Origin: Candidatus Sulfidibacterium hydrothermale
Lineage (GTDB): Bacteria > Bacteroidota > Bacteroidia > Bacteroidales > F082
Length of the DNA stretch: 64,000 nucleotides
Reading direction: 5' to 3'
NCBI RefSeq assembly: GCF_020149915.1
Contig: NZ_CP083760.1
Coordinates: 1,364,001-1,428,000, forward strand
Part shown: positions 33,302-43,199 of the stretch, piece after piece
Layout of the letters: every line of letters begins with the position of its first letter
Numbering within the stretch: position 1 is the stretch's first letter
Position numbers and translations under genes: made by a program
Notes under the pieces: model-generated
What the model was told of the DNA's origin: nothing
The model's input: the letters and a program-made list of their open reading frames with translations, nothing else
Database searches by the model: none

Positions 33302-35095
33302 TTATGATTTACCGGGATTTCCGTAAATCTGTAGTTGTTGTTTAATGGCTGAGACCAGTTCGCTTTTATCGATGGGCTTGGCCAGGTAACTGTCAAATCC
33401 CTCTTTCAGTAACCGTTCTTTATCACCGGCCATGGCGTAAGCTGTCTGGGCAATGAACGGAATTTTCCGGTATTCCGGATATTTTTCGCGAACGGTTTTC
33501 AGCAGCTTAATGCCGTCCCAGTCGCCGGGCAGGTTAATATCGAAAAGCATCACCTGAAAGAAATGTCCTTTTTCTGCTTCTTTAGCAATGGTTTGCATAC
33601 AGTCATCGCCGTCCACGGTGAGGGTAACCTCTCCGAAAGGTTTCAGCATTTTTTCAAGGATAATCCGGTTCATGCGGTCGTCTTCCACCACAAAAACATC
33701 TAGGTTGCCTAACTCGGCAGCCGGTGTGACTTCTTTTTCCGGAAGATGGGCCGGCATTTCTTCTACAGCCGATTTCTCACTGCAGGGTAAATGCAGGGTA
33801 ACGGTAGTTCCTTTACCGGGAGTCGATTCCAGAAAAAAGCTTCCTTTCATCAGCCGGATGTATTTTTGGGCTAACCGGAGACCGATTCCGGTTCCGCTGC
33901 TGCTGATTTCTGACGGATTTTCATCAAACAGCTTTTTTTGCTGGCTTTCCGGAATGCCGGGGCCATTATCTTTGATCTCAATGCATACGGTATCCGATTC
34001 TTCCGCATAAAAAGCCGAAAGGGTTACAAATCCGTTTTCGGTATATTTTACAGCATTATCCACAATCTGCGAAAGTGCTTTTTCCAGCCCGGTTTCATCG
34101 GCTAAAACCGGGGGCAAATCCGGGTCGGTTTTGCTTTTGAAGATCAGTTTTTTTTCGTCGGCAGCCGGTTTCCATTTTTCAAAAACTCTTTTAATGACTT
34201 GCTCCGGTTTGACCGGTTTAATTTTTAGTACCAACCGGTTTGATTCCAGTGCCGACAGGTCGATGACATTATCTAATAGTTTCAGCAGCCGGTTTCCGCT
34301 TTTTTCGATAGACGCAGCGTAATCATAAAGTTCTCGGTTTTCTTTTAAAGCCAGCTCGGTTTCGAGCATGTTGGCAAAACCGATGATCCCGCTGAGCGGA
34401 GTACGCACATCAAACCCCAGATTGGCAATAAAAGCATTGCGCAAATAATTGGCTTCTTCTACTTTTTTTAATTCGGTTTTTAATTCGGTCTCTTGTTGCC
34501 GTAGTTGTTCCAGTTCTTTTCTGATGCCGGCAGTTTGTTGGTTTACCTGTTCTTCCAGCGCTTTTTCCTGTTGGTCAACTTCTTCTTTTAAAAGGTCAAG
34601 TTTGTTTTTTTCTTCGGTCAGCGCACGGAATTTCTTTTTTGCTTTGGTATAATAAACTACGAGCCAGACGATTCCGGTGATAAAGACAAAAAGGAAAAGA
34701 TAAAATCCGTATGGAGTATGTGGCGCGCGTTTTTTATTCGATACGGCAGGGGGGAAGGCTTGTGTTTCGAGACTGTCAGCCATTTTTAATACTTCGTAAG
34801 CCTGTTGATACTCTTTTGCTGTGCTCAATTTTTTGGAAAGTGTTTTGCAAAAGCTGATTTTATCTGGTAACGGATAAGCGGCATTGGGAAGGTGGATGAG
34901 TTTTTGGGTGTGTAAAAGAGCCGAGTCGGGTTTTTGAATGTATTCGGAAAGAATGGTTTGCTTTAATTCTTCTGCCTGACGGGTTGTTTTTGCCGTGGCC
35001 AAAACAGGCAAAGCAAATAAAATCCACACCAGCGACAAATAAAAAATACTTTTAAAAAAAGCCGAATGAAGCCGGATATGGTTTTTGCTGTTCAT
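33302..35095 (-). CDS. Hybrid histidine kinase/receiver lacking the phospho-acceptor histidine
   Basis: Layout: signal or first helix ending near ATAKT, a short periplasmic part (about 35-125), a membrane helix (about 128-150), a coiled coil (about 155-215), a HisKA-like domain, an HATPase domain and a C-terminal receiver. The H-box reads FIANLGFDVRTPLSG: where kinases have SHE(I/L)RTPL this has GFDVRTPL, so the phospho-acceptor His is Phe228. The nucleotide sequence confirms TTT. The ATPase motifs are intact (DNAVKYTENG, DNGPGIPESQ, GTGIGLRLAQ), as is the receiver (VVEDDRMNR and the acceptor Asp in LFDINLPG). It may bind ATP and receive phosphate from another kinase, acting as a pseudokinase-type signalling scaffold. 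It is divergent from the acyl-CoA carboxylase operon. Confidence 0.88.
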   Translation of the reverse strand: MNSKNHIRLHSAFFKSIFYLSLVWILFALPVLATAKTTRQAEELKQTILSEYIQKPDSALLHTQKLIHLPNAAYPLPDKISFCKTLSKKLSTAKEYQQAYEVLKMADSLETQAFPPAVSNKKRAPHTPYGFYLFLFVFITGIVWLVVYYTKAKKKFRALTEEKNKLDLLKEEVDQQEKALEEQVNQQTAGIRKELEQLRQQETELKTELKKVEEANYLRNAFIANLGFDVRTPLSGIIGFANMLETELALKENRELYDYAASIEKSGNRLLKLLDNVIDLSALESNRLVLKIKPVKPEQVIKRVFEKWKPAADEKKLIFKSKTDPDLPPVLADETGLEKALSQIVDNAVKYTENGFVTLSAFYAEESDTVCIEIKDNGPGIPESQQKKLFDENPSEISSSGTGIGLRLAQKYIRLMKGSFFLESTPGKGTTVTLHLPCSEKSAVEEMPAHLPEKEVTPAAELGNLDVFVVEDDRMNRIILEKMLKPFGEVTLTVDGDDCMQTIAKEAEKGHFFQVMLFDINLPGDWDGIKLLKTVREKYPEYRKIPFIAQTAYAMAGDKERLLKEGFDSYLAKPIDKSELVSAIKQQLQIYGNPGKS

Positions 35096-35292
35096 GAAAT
35101 ATCAGGATAACAAACAGCAAAGATGCTAAATTTTTATTGGAAGATAAAATTCTTTTTTCTCCGGGCGGGGAAAGCCGTGAACAGGGGCGTGAAAACGCCA
35201 CTTGGTTTTTCCGATATTTTATATCTTTACCCCGCCAAAAAATAGACGTTCTTTATTAATTTATTGAGAATAAACCTGTTAAATATTTTTGA

Positions 35293-36801
35293 ATGATTAA
35301 AAAGATTTTAATTGCCAATCGGGGCGAAATTGCCATCCGGGTGATGCACAGTTGCCGTGAGATGGGCATTCGTTCCGTAGCCGTTTATTCCGAAGCCGAC
35401 CGTAATTCACTTCATGTGCGTTATGCCGATGAAGCTTATTTGATTGGCCCGGCATCCTCTGCGCAAAGTTACCTGAACATTGAAAAAATTATTGAAGTAG
35501 CCAAGAAATCCGGTGCGGATGCTATTCATCCGGGCTATGGTTTTTTGTCTGAAAATGCTGAGTTCTCAGAGCGTTGCAAAGAGGAAGGAATAATTTTTAT
35601 TGGTCCTGATGCCTATGCCATTCATACCATGGGCGACAAAATTACGGCCCGGAAAACCATGCTTGCTGCCGGTGTTCCGGTGGTTCCGGGTACTACCGAA
35701 CCCATTACCGACCTTCACGAAGCGGTGAAAACCATCAAGGAAATTGGCCTTCCGGTGATGGTGAAAGCCAGTGCCGGCGGAGGCGGAAAAGGGATGCGTC
35801 TGGTGGAAAGAGAAGAAGATATTGAATCTTCGGTACAGGCAGCCAAGTCAGAAGCACTGGCTGCTTTTGGTGACGATGCCGTGTATATTGAAAAATATAT
35901 CAATTCGCCACATCATATTGAGTTTCAGATTCTGGCCGACCAGCACGGAAACTGCATTCATCTTTTCGAAAGGGAATGTTCGGTGCAGCGTCGTCATCAG
36001 AAAGTAGTGGAAGAAACTCCGTCGCCTATTATGACCCCTGAAGTGCGTGAAGAGATGGGACGCCATGCCGTGGCTGCTGCCAAAGCGGTGAATTATGCCG
36101 GCGCCGGCACCATCGAGTTCATTGCCGACGACAACCTGAATTATTATTTCCTGGAAATGAATACCCGTTTGCAGGTGGAACATCCCATTACCGAACAGGT
36201 AGTCGGGGTGGACCTCGTGAGGGAACAAATTCATATCGCCAACGGCGAAAAACTTCGGTATCGCCAGGAAGATCTTTCGCAGCATGGTCATGCCATCGAA
36301 GTGCGGGTGTATGCCGAGGATACCGACAATAATTTTATGCCCAGTCCGGGAAAAATCCATCACATTCATTATCCGCTCGGACCGGGTGTGCGTCATGATT
36401 CTTATGTTTATAACGGTTACGAGATTCCCATTTATTACGATCCGATGATCTCGAAACTGGTGGTTTGGGGAAATACCCGTGAAGAAGCGGTTGCCCGGAT
36501 GAAACGTGCCCTGGAAACGTTTAAAATTTCCGGTGTGAAGACTTCTATTCCTTTCCTGAAAAGGATTATGGAAGCCGACGATTTCAAAAAAGGCCGTTAT
36601 ACCACTCATTTTATTCAAAATCACCGGGAAGCGCTCAAATCGAAAGAAGATTGTTCCGATACCTGTGTTGATTTGGCGGCCATTACGGCTTTTGTTGATT
36701 TTATGAAAAAACGGGAAAAAGCAATGCCCTCGCCTAACGGAAAGGCAACGATGAGCCCGTGGAAAATTTTTGGACGGAAAAAAGCCGTAACCCGATTGTA
36801 A
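35293..36801 (+). CDS. accC: Biotin carboxylase subunit of acyl-CoA carboxylase
   Basis: Carboxylates the biotin of the carrier protein using ATP and bicarbonate. It begins MIKKILIANRGEIAIRV, has the glycine-rich ATP-grasp loop KASAGGGGKGMRLV, the bicarbonate/biotin site MNTRLQVEHPITEQ, and the C-terminal biotin carboxylase domain with AEDTDNNFMPSPGKI. At 502 residues it is about 50 longer than AccC, with a C-terminal tail seen in subunits of propionyl-CoA-type carboxylases. It heads a three-gene operon with the biotin carrier and carboxyltransferase, which together make a complete cytosolic acyl-CoA carboxylase, probably acting on propionyl-CoA. The symbol is used loosely; a pcc role is as likely. 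Confidence 0.93.
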   Translation: MIKKILIANRGEIAIRVMHSCREMGIRSVAVYSEADRNSLHVRYADEAYLIGPASSAQSYLNIEKIIEVAKKSGADAIHPGYGFLSENAEFSERCKEEGIIFIGPDAYAIHTMGDKITARKTMLAAGVPVVPGTTEPITDLHEAVKTIKEIGLPVMVKASAGGGGKGMRLVEREEDIESSVQAAKSEALAAFGDDAVYIEKYINSPHHIEFQILADQHGNCIHLFERECSVQRRHQKVVEETPSPIMTPEVREEMGRHAVAAAKAVNYAGAGTIEFIADDNLNYYFLEMNTRLQVEHPITEQVVGVDLVREQIHIANGEKLRYRQEDLSQHGHAIEVRVYAEDTDNNFMPSPGKIHHIHYPLGPGVRHDSYVYNGYEIPIYYDPMISKLVVWGNTREEAVARMKRALETFKISGVKTSIPFLKRIMEADDFKKGRYTTHFIQNHREALKSKEDCSDTCVDLAAITAFVDFMKKREKAMPSPNGKATMSPWKIFGRKKAVTRL

Positions 36802-36819
36802 TGCTAAAAACGAAAAATC

Positions 36820-37320
36820 ATGTACGAAGTAAATATAAACGGAGAAGATCGTAAAATTGAAATCATCGAACGTAATGAAAACCGGATAAAGGTTCTTCTG
36901 GGTGATAAAACATACGACCTGGACATCTTGGAAGTGGAACCCGGAATTTATTCGGTGCTTTACGAAGGAAAAAACTTCAATTTTGAGCTGGATCCGCAAA
37001 GCGGCAAAAAATATACAGTGGAAACCGAAGCCGAAGTTATTCCGGTGGAAATTGTGGATGCCGAAACGCGTTATATGCGAAGCCGTAAAGGTGGTGCCGA
37101 CGATGATGCGGAATACATTTCGACCCCTATGCCCGGTCAGGTAGTGAAAATTTTGGTGGAAGAAGGGCAGGAAGTGAAGGCCGGTGAAACGGTGATTATT
37201 ATCTCGGCCATGAAAATGGAAAGCGAGTATAAAGTGCAAAAAGACCGTGTCATCAAACAGGTGCTGGTGAAAGAAGGGGATAACATCGAAGGCGAACAAC
37301 CCCTGATCACTTTTGAATAA
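36820..37320 (+). CDS. Biotin carboxyl carrier protein of acyl-CoA carboxylase
   Basis: A 166-residue carrier whose C-terminal biotinyl domain has the canonical AMKMES motif; the biotinylated Lys is residue 132. The preceding STPMPGQVVKILVEEGQEV is typical of the biotinyl fold. The N-terminal ~90 residues contain a small beta domain (EVNINGEDRKIEIIE...) found in carriers of propionyl-CoA and methylmalonyl-CoA enzymes rather than the Ala/Pro linker of AccB. It lies 18 bases after the biotin carboxylase gene and 31 before the carboxyltransferase. Confidence 0.92.
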   Translation: MYEVNINGEDRKIEIIERNENRIKVLLGDKTYDLDILEVEPGIYSVLYEGKNFNFELDPQSGKKYTVETEAEVIPVEIVDAETRYMRSRKGGADDDAEYISTPMPGQVVKILVEEGQEVKAGETVIIISAMKMESEYKVQKDRVIKQVLVKEGDNIEGEQPLITFE

Positions 37321-37351
37321 CCCGTATTTTTAATTTTAAAATTGTTGGAAA

Positions 37352-38884
37352 ATGTCAATGGATTCAAAAATAAAAGCTTTAGAAGAAAAACATAAACAAG
37401 CCGAACTCGGAGGCGGACAGGCCCGTATCGACCGGCAACATAAAGCCGGCCGCAAAACAGCCCGCGAACGTATTAACGACCTGCTTGACCCGGGTACTTT
37501 TGTGGAAATCGACAAGTTTGTCACCCACACGGCCACCGATTTCGGAATGGAAAAAAACAAATTCCTCGGCGACGGCGTGGTAACCGGTTACGGAAAAATT
37601 GACGGCCGGTTGATGTATGTTTTTGCCCAGGATTTTACCGTTTTTGGCGGTTCGCTCAGCCGTGCCAACGCCAATAAGATTATTAAAATCATGGATCTGG
37701 CCATGAAAATGGGTGCGCCGGTAATTGGTTTGAACGATTCGGGCGGAGCCCGTATTCAGGAAGGCGTGCAAAGTTTGGCCGGTTATGCCGACATTTTTTA
37801 CCGCAATGTGCGCAGCTCAGGCGTAATTCCGCAAATCTCAGCGGTTTTAGGACCCTGTGCCGGCGGTGCCGTGTATTCTCCGGCCATCACCGATTTTATC
37901 CTCATGGTGAAAGAGTCGTCGTACATGTTTGTTACAGGACCGGAAGTCATCAAAACCGTTACCCACGAGGAAGTAACCAAAGAAGAGCTCGGCGGTGCCA
38001 TGACGCATAACAAAAAAAGCGGTGTGGCTCATTTTACGGCCGATGATGACGAGCAGGCCATGATGTTGATTCGTGAACTAATGAGCTTTTTGCCGCTGAA
38101 CAACATGGAAGATCCGCCGCGGAAACCGTCGTCGGACGATCCCAATCGGGTGGATACCAAACTCGATTCCATTGTTCCGGTGGACCCCAACAAACCGTAC
38201 GACATGAAAGAAATCATTCTGTCGGTGGTGGATAACGGTCATTTTCTGGAAGTGCAGCCGCATTATGCACAAAATATGATTGTTGGCTTTGCCCGGCTCG
38301 ATGGTCGTTCAGTAGGTATTGTGGCCAACCAGCCGCAGGTGCTGGCCGGGGTGCTGGATATTGCCAGTTCCATTAAAGCAGCTCGTTTTGTCCGCTTCTG
38401 CGACGCTTTTAACATTCCGCTGATTACTTTTGAAGATGTACCCGGATTTTTGCCCGGGACCACTCAGGAATTTGGCGGAATTATTAAACACGGTGCCAAG
38501 CTGCTTTATGCGTTTGCCGAAGCTACGGTTCCGAAAATTACAGTGATTACCCGTAAAGCTTATGGCGGTGCTTATGATGTGATGTCATCCAAGCATATCG
38601 GTACGGATGTGAACTTTGCTTATCCTACGGCAGAAATTGCTGTGATGGGGCCCGAAGGTGCTGTAAATATCATTTTCAAGAACCTGAGTCCCGAAGAACG
38701 AAAAGCCAAAGTGCAGGAGTATCGCGATAATTTTGCCAGTCCGTTTAAAGCAGCCGAAGTGGGCTATATTGACGAAATTATCTATCCGCGGAATACCCGG
38801 AAAAAACTGATTCAGGCGCTGGAAATGACGGCGAACAAATCGGAAAGCAATCCGCCGAAAAAACACGGAAATATTCCGTTGTAA
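37352..38884 (+). CDS. Acyl-CoA carboxylase carboxyltransferase subunit (PccB/MmdA type)
   Basis: Transfers carboxyl between biotin and an acyl-CoA. The 510-residue length and the two crotonase-fold halves ([20 protein letters not shown] in the first, [19 protein letters not shown] and [19 protein letters not shown] in the second) match propionyl-CoA carboxylase beta and methylmalonyl-CoA decarboxylase alpha, which are homologous. The adjacent biotin carboxylase gene points to an ATP-dependent carboxylase; no sodium-pump decarboxylase membrane subunit is nearby. In Bacteroidota this enzyme links propionyl-CoA and methylmalonyl-CoA in the succinate-propionate route. A terminator follows. Confidence 0.92.
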   Translation: MSMDSKIKALEEKHKQAELGGGQARIDRQHKAGRKTARERINDLLDPGTFVEIDKFVTHTATDFGMEKNKFLGDGVVTGYGKIDGRLMYVFAQDFTVFGGSLSRANANKIIKIMDLAMKMGAPVIGLNDSGGARIQEGVQSLAGYADIFYRNVRSSGVIPQISAVLGPCAGGAVYSPAITDFILMVKESSYMFVTGPEVIKTVTHEEVTKEELGGAMTHNKKSGVAHFTADDDEQAMMLIRELMSFLPLNNMEDPPRKPSSDDPNRVDTKLDSIVPVDPNKPYDMKEIILSVVDNGHFLEVQPHYAQNMIVGFARLDGRSVGIVANQPQVLAGVLDIASSIKAARFVRFCDAFNIPLITFEDVPGFLPGTTQEFGGIIKHGAKLLYAFAEATVPKITVITRKAYGGAYDVMSSKHIGTDVNFAYPTAEIAVMGPEGAVNIIFKNLSPEERKAKVQEYRDNFASPFKAAEVGYIDEIIYPRNTRKKLIQALEMTANKSESNPPKKHGNIPL

Positions 38885-38904
38885 AAGGCAAAAGATCAAT
38901 TAAA

Positions 38905-38947
38905 GAAAAAGCCATCGTTAGGGAGATTTCCCTTCGGTGGCTTTTTT
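38905..38947 (+). terminator. Rho-independent terminator after the carboxylase operon
   Basis: AAAAAGCCATCG...CGGTGGCTTTTTT stem with a loop that itself contains GGGAGATTTCCC, 21 bases after the stop of the carboxyltransferase gene. Confidence 0.85.
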
Positions 38948-38961
38948 GTTGGACAAGACTT

Positions 38962-39039
38962 GTGAAATCCCAAAAGACAAAAAAACAAATTGCAAATGAA
39001 ATCCCAAGGTCCAAAAACCAAAACACAAAGAAACTATTA
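38962..39039 (+). repeat. Degenerate partial copy leading into the 393-bp tandem repeat
   Basis: AAATCCCAAAAGACAAAAA..., GCAAATGAAATCCCAAGGTC and CAAAACACAAAGAAACTATT match the A-rich internal part of the following repeat units, so a partial unit precedes copy 1. Confidence 0.75.
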
Positions 39040-40290
39040 CTTTAAGTACTTTTCACTTCAAATTTTAAGTACTTCAAATGCCTAAAGTGGGAAATCCCAA
39101 AAGACAAAAAAACAAATCGCAAATGAAATTCCAAGGTCCAAAAAACAAAACACAAAGAAACTATTACTTTAAGTACTTTTCACTTCAAACTTCAAGTACT
39201 TCAAAGCTTTTTATGCCGCAAGACATGCACTGGCAGACAAACACAGATGAGATGTTTTGAAGTCCCGTAGGGACGACTTATCATCATTGACTCTGAATTT
39301 ATTCAGATGCCGGTATTCAACCCCTTCGGGGTTATGATTTTTTGATGTGTTTATTCCCCCTGCACTTCGTACAGGGTTATTCATGTTTAATCCCTTCGGG
39401 ATTAGTTACAAACACAAGATATGGCTCTCTCACTTTAAGTACTTTTCACTTCAAATTTTAAGTACTTCAAATGCCTAAAGTGAGAAATCCCAAAAACAAA
39501 AAGACAAATCGCAAATGAAATCCCAAGGTCCAAAAACCAAAACACAAAGAAACTATTACTTTAAGTACTTCTCACTTCAAACTTCAAGTACTTCAAAGCT
39601 TTTTATGCCGCAAGACATGTGCGCTGGCAGACAAACACAGATGAGTTGTGTTGAAGTCCCGTAGGACGACTTATCATCATTGACTCTGAATTTATTCAGA
39701 TGCCGGTATTCAACCCCTTCGGGGTTATGATTTTTTGATGTGTTTATTCCCCCTGCACTTCGTACAGGGTTATTCATGTTTAATCCCTTCGGGATTAGTT
39801 ACAAACACAAGATATGGCTCTCTCACTTTAAGTACTTTTCACTTCAAATTTTAAGTACTTCAAATGCCTAAAGTGAGAAATCCCAAAAACAAAAAGACAA
39901 ATCGCAAATGAAATCCCAAGGTCCAAAAACCAAAACACAAAGAAACTATTACTTTAAGTACTTCTCACTTCAAACTTCAAGTACTTCAAAGCTTTTTATG
40001 CCGCAAGACATGTGCGCTGGCAGACAAACACAGATGAGTTGTGTTGAAGTCCCGTAGGACGACTTATCATCATTGACTCTGAATTTATTCAGATGCCGGT
40101 ATTCAACCCCTTCGGGGTTATGATTTTTTGATGTGTTTATTCCCCCTGCACTTCGTACAGGGTTATTCATGTTTAATCCCTTCGGGATTAGTTACAAACA
40201 CAAGATATGGCCTCTCGCTTTAAGTACTTCCCACTTCAAACTTCAAGTACTTGAAATGCCTAAAGTGGGAAATCCCAAAAAGCAAAAAAT
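39040..40290 (+). repeat. Tandem repeat, 393-bp unit, three copies plus a partial fourth
   Basis: The phrase CTTTAAGTACTT recurs at 39040, 39433, 39826 and 40218, giving exact periods of 393, 393 and 392. Copies 2 and 3 are identical except for the last few bases; copy 1 differs by small indels (for example GACATGCACTGG against GACATGTGCGCTGG), and copy 4 stops around 40290. Each unit holds two CTTTAAGTACTT...CAAGTACTTCAAA sub-repeats, an A-rich stretch, and a string of hairpins (GAAGTCCCGTAGG, AACCCCTTCGGGGTT, CCCTGCACTTCGTACAGGG, ATCCCTTCGGGAT). No credible gene lies in it: identical 66-residue minus frames in copies 2 and 3 are by-products. The rest to 40595 is A-rich and gene-free. Confidence 0.93.
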
Positions 40291-40595
40291 CAAATTGCAA
40301 AAAAACAAATCACAAAAAATCTCAAGCGCCAAAATACAAAATTCAGAGCGCTAATCAACAGGTAACTAATCACTAATAACTCATCGTCCTACATTTATCG
40401 TTCATCATTTTGAATGACCAATGTCCTTTTCCATCACTAAAGCTAAAACATCAAACATTTCCCATCTCCCATCCAAACCTCCTCCATCTCATTTGTCTTG
40501 GTAATTTTGCTTTTGGGTTGTTGTTTGTTTTTGCCACATCAACAAATTGTTCTATTTTTACAGTACTTTTAACGTTATCGCAAAAACATTCGGAC

Positions 40596-41582
40596 ATGGT
40601 TAATTTAGAAACACAATATCTGGGATTGAAACTGCGTAATCCTATCATAGCGGGTAGTTCGGGACTTACAAATTCAGTAGAAAATATTATTGAACTGGAA
40701 AAGAACGGCGTGGGGGCCGTGGTCTTAAAATCGTTGTTCGAAGAGCAGATTCATCATGCGGCCAGTCATGCGATTATGCAGGATGAATCGGCTAATCTGT
40801 ATCCGGAAGCAGAAGATTATATCCGGCATTATACTTCTCAAAACGAAGTAGGGAATTATCTCCGGCTGATTGAAGAAACAAAGAAATCGGTTTCTATTCC
40901 GGTAATTGCTTCCATTAATTGCATTAGCAATACGGAGTGGACGGATTACGGGCATAAGATTGAAGCCGCCGGCGCGGATGCCCTGGAATTGAATGTGGCG
41001 GTTTTGCCTTCCGATCCGGAAAAGGGAAGCAGCGACAATGAAAAGATTTATTTTGATATTGCCCGTAAAATGACGGAAGAACTGAATATCCCGGTTTCTA
41101 TGAAACTGAGTTATTATTTTTCCGGGTTGGCCAAAACGTTTATCAGTTTATCATGGACCGGTATAAAAGGAATGGTACTTTTTAACCGGTTTTATTCGCC
41201 CGACATAGATATTGAACACGAAGAAGTAAAATCTTCCTTCGTTTTTAGTACACCTGCCGAAATAGCCTTGCCCTTGCGTTGGATAGCCATGTTGTCGCCT
41301 TATGTCGAATGCGATCTGGCGGCATCTACCGGAGTGCATGATGGTTCCGGAGTGATCAAACAACTGCTGGCCGGTGCCTCGGCTGTTCAACTTGCTTCCG
41401 TGCTTTATAAAAAAGGATTTCAGGAGATCGGTAGTATGATCGAGACGCTGGAAAGCTGGATGGACAGGCATAATTATACTTGTATTGATGATTTTAAAGG
41501 AAAACTGAGTGTGGCTAAAAACGATAACCCGGCAGCTTATGAACGGGTGCAGTTTATGAAACATTTTTCAGGAATTGAATAG
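40596..41582 (+). CDS. Dihydroorotate dehydrogenase-like flavoprotein (paralogue 1)
   Basis: TIM-barrel FMN protein of the dihydroorotate dehydrogenase-like group. The start at 40596 (MVNLETQYLGLKLRNPIIAG) aligns with its paralogue at 53405; a longer frame to 40410 adds 62 residues with no family likeness. FMN-binding landmarks include AGSSGLTNS, VVLKSLFEEQI, VSMKLSYYFSG and DLAASTGVHDG. The Asn-x-Ser-x-Pro-Asn signature around the catalytic base of true DHODs is not seen at the expected place (here ELNVAVLPSD), so the substrate is probably not dihydroorotate. It shares roughly half its positions by eye with the second copy. It follows the tandem-repeat block and precedes an outer-membrane protein gene by 32 bases. 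Confidence 0.82.
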   Translation: MVNLETQYLGLKLRNPIIAGSSGLTNSVENIIELEKNGVGAVVLKSLFEEQIHHAASHAIMQDESANLYPEAEDYIRHYTSQNEVGNYLRLIEETKKSVSIPVIASINCISNTEWTDYGHKIEAAGADALELNVAVLPSDPEKGSSDNEKIYFDIARKMTEELNIPVSMKLSYYFSGLAKTFISLSWTGIKGMVLFNRFYSPDIDIEHEEVKSSFVFSTPAEIALPLRWIAMLSPYVECDLAASTGVHDGSGVIKQLLAGASAVQLASVLYKKGFQEIGSMIETLESWMDRHNYTCIDDFKGKLSVAKNDNPAAYERVQFMKHFSGIE

Positions 41583-41614
41583 GGAAGGTGCGTGTTTAAT
41601 CTGTTTGGTGGTTG

Positions 41615-43120
41615 GTGAGAAATTTCAATAAAAAATACTTTTTTGTTTTCTTTCTGGTGGGAATCCTTTTTTCGCCGTATGAAGGACATGCTCAATTATT
41701 TAATTATTATTGGGCACAGAGTTTTAATTCGGTTTCTACTATGTTATCGGGTGCGGTGGTAGCTGGTGACGGGGGCAGTAGTTCTATTTATTATAATCCG
41801 GCTAATATTTCTGAAGCCGGTAATAATTCCAACCTGTCTCTTTCTGCCGTGATGTTTTCCTGGCGTTCTTACAGCCTGAAGAATTTGCTGGGCGAAGGAA
41901 CGGATCCGGGAACCATGAATTTTGTGGTGCAGCCGCGGTTTGTAACCTATATTTACAAACCGCCCAATGGACGGTTTACGGTGGGAGCTACGGTTTTTAC
42001 CCGGTTTCATGAACGTACCGAGATTAATTATACCCTTCAAAAAGAGGTTGACATATTGAAAGATCAGCCAGGCGATGAGCAGTATAATGCTTATTTCGAT
42101 TTTCGTAACCGGTATGACGATACCTGGGTCGGAATCGCTTCATCTTACAAGCTGGCAGAAAATTTGCACATCGGAATCAGTGCTTTTGTTTCATCGGTTT
42201 CCATGCAATATTTGCAGGAGATCAATAACTCTGCTGTTACCGTGAAGGACTCTGCTATTTTTTCTGCTGTTTACGGTCAACAGATGATGGTTAACTTCAA
42301 CGATTTCCGGATGCTTTTTAAGATTGGGGCCAGCTATCGGATCAAAAACTGGCAATTTGGAATAAACATTACCACTCCGTCTTTCAATATCCTTGCTTTA
42401 AATAAAAAGTTGTTACATTCCCAAAATCAGGCAAATATAACTTACCAAGGGCGTCCTTTGCCCGATTATGTTATTTTTGATGCGCAAGAGGGGAGTGAGG
42501 TTAAATCACGCTCACGTCTTCCGCTGTCTATTGCTGCCGGGCTGGTTTATAGTTTTCCGCATTCAAAAAACCGGTTTTATTTTAGTGCAGAACATTTTTT
42601 TCGTTTAAAACCCTATTTAACTTTAGAAGCTTATTCCAATCCGAAGGATGAAGATGAAATGTTTAAGCACGAATGGCTTTCGGTGGCTTCCGGTTCGAAA
42701 AATTTCACCAATATTGCGGTCGGTTTTAGCTGGAAGAACTCGAAAAATGTGGGTTTTATGATGGGCTTTCGTACCGATTTTAATTACCTGAAAGATTATA
42801 ATCTGGGACCTTACGAGGATTATAACCGGTTGCCCAATATCAATGCCGATAATTATCATATTACTGGCGGAGCAGAGTTTACCATCAAAAAACAAAAGAT
42901 TGTTGCCGGAGTGGAATTTACTTTCAGTAATTCCAAAAATCAAAAACAGATTGCCAATTTTACCGATCCTCTTGAATATAACGCGGTAGATCATATCCCG
43001 CTCCAGGGAGTACTGACCAATACGGTAAAGATGCATTATTACTCGATCAATCTCTATTTGTCGGCGGTTTTGAATTTTGGTGGGAAAAATCGAGAAAGGA
43101 TTACTATTTCGCGGCAGTAA
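41615..43120 (+). CDS. Outer-membrane beta-barrel protein, OmpP1/FadL-like
   Basis: A signal peptide (KKYFFVFFLVGILFSPYEGHAQ) is followed by a long beta-strand-rich sequence with the N-terminal AGDGGSSSIYYNPANISEAG, similar to the NPA-containing hatch of FadL-type transporters of hydrophobic compounds. No ATG precedes the signal peptide in frame; the start must be GTG 41615 or TTG 41612. GTG is chosen because another exported protein here (the TolC homologue) uses GTGAGRAA in the same way. 501 residues is normal for the family. It is followed closely by a T9SS cargo gene and a TonB receptor gene, suggesting one surface-exposed system. Substrate unknown. Confidence 0.8.
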   Translation: MRNFNKKYFFVFFLVGILFSPYEGHAQLFNYYWAQSFNSVSTMLSGAVVAGDGGSSSIYYNPANISEAGNNSNLSLSAVMFSWRSYSLKNLLGEGTDPGTMNFVVQPRFVTYIYKPPNGRFTVGATVFTRFHERTEINYTLQKEVDILKDQPGDEQYNAYFDFRNRYDDTWVGIASSYKLAENLHIGISAFVSSVSMQYLQEINNSAVTVKDSAIFSAVYGQQMMVNFNDFRMLFKIGASYRIKNWQFGINITTPSFNILALNKKLLHSQNQANITYQGRPLPDYVIFDAQEGSEVKSRSRLPLSIAAGLVYSFPHSKNRFYFSAEHFFRLKPYLTLEAYSNPKDEDEMFKHEWLSVASGSKNFTNIAVGFSWKNSKNVGFMMGFRTDFNYLKDYNLGPYEDYNRLPNINADNYHITGGAEFTIKKQKIVAGVEFTFSNSKNQKQIANFTDPLEYNAVDHIPLQGVLTNTVKMHYYSINLYLSAVLNFGGKNRERITISRQ

Positions 43121-43199
43121 ACCCGATAGGAGTAAAAAGCGGTTAGTGATACAAAAGATATCGATTTTTTTATTACTTTTACTTCCAAATGCTCTGATT

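Noticed and set aside
35848-37299. Minus-strand frame of 483 codons opposite the biotin carboxylase and carrier genes
   Set aside because: Fully antisense to two well-defined genes, Phe/His-rich, and with no family likeness.
39577-40170. Two identical 66-codon frames (39577-39777 and 39970-40170)
   Set aside because: They are identical because they lie in copies 2 and 3 of the 393-base repeat, and they cover hairpin DNA rather than a protein-like sequence.
40410-40595. N-terminal extension of the first DHOD-like protein
   Set aside because: The extra 62 residues do not align with the paralogue, which begins at the equivalent of the ATG at 40596.
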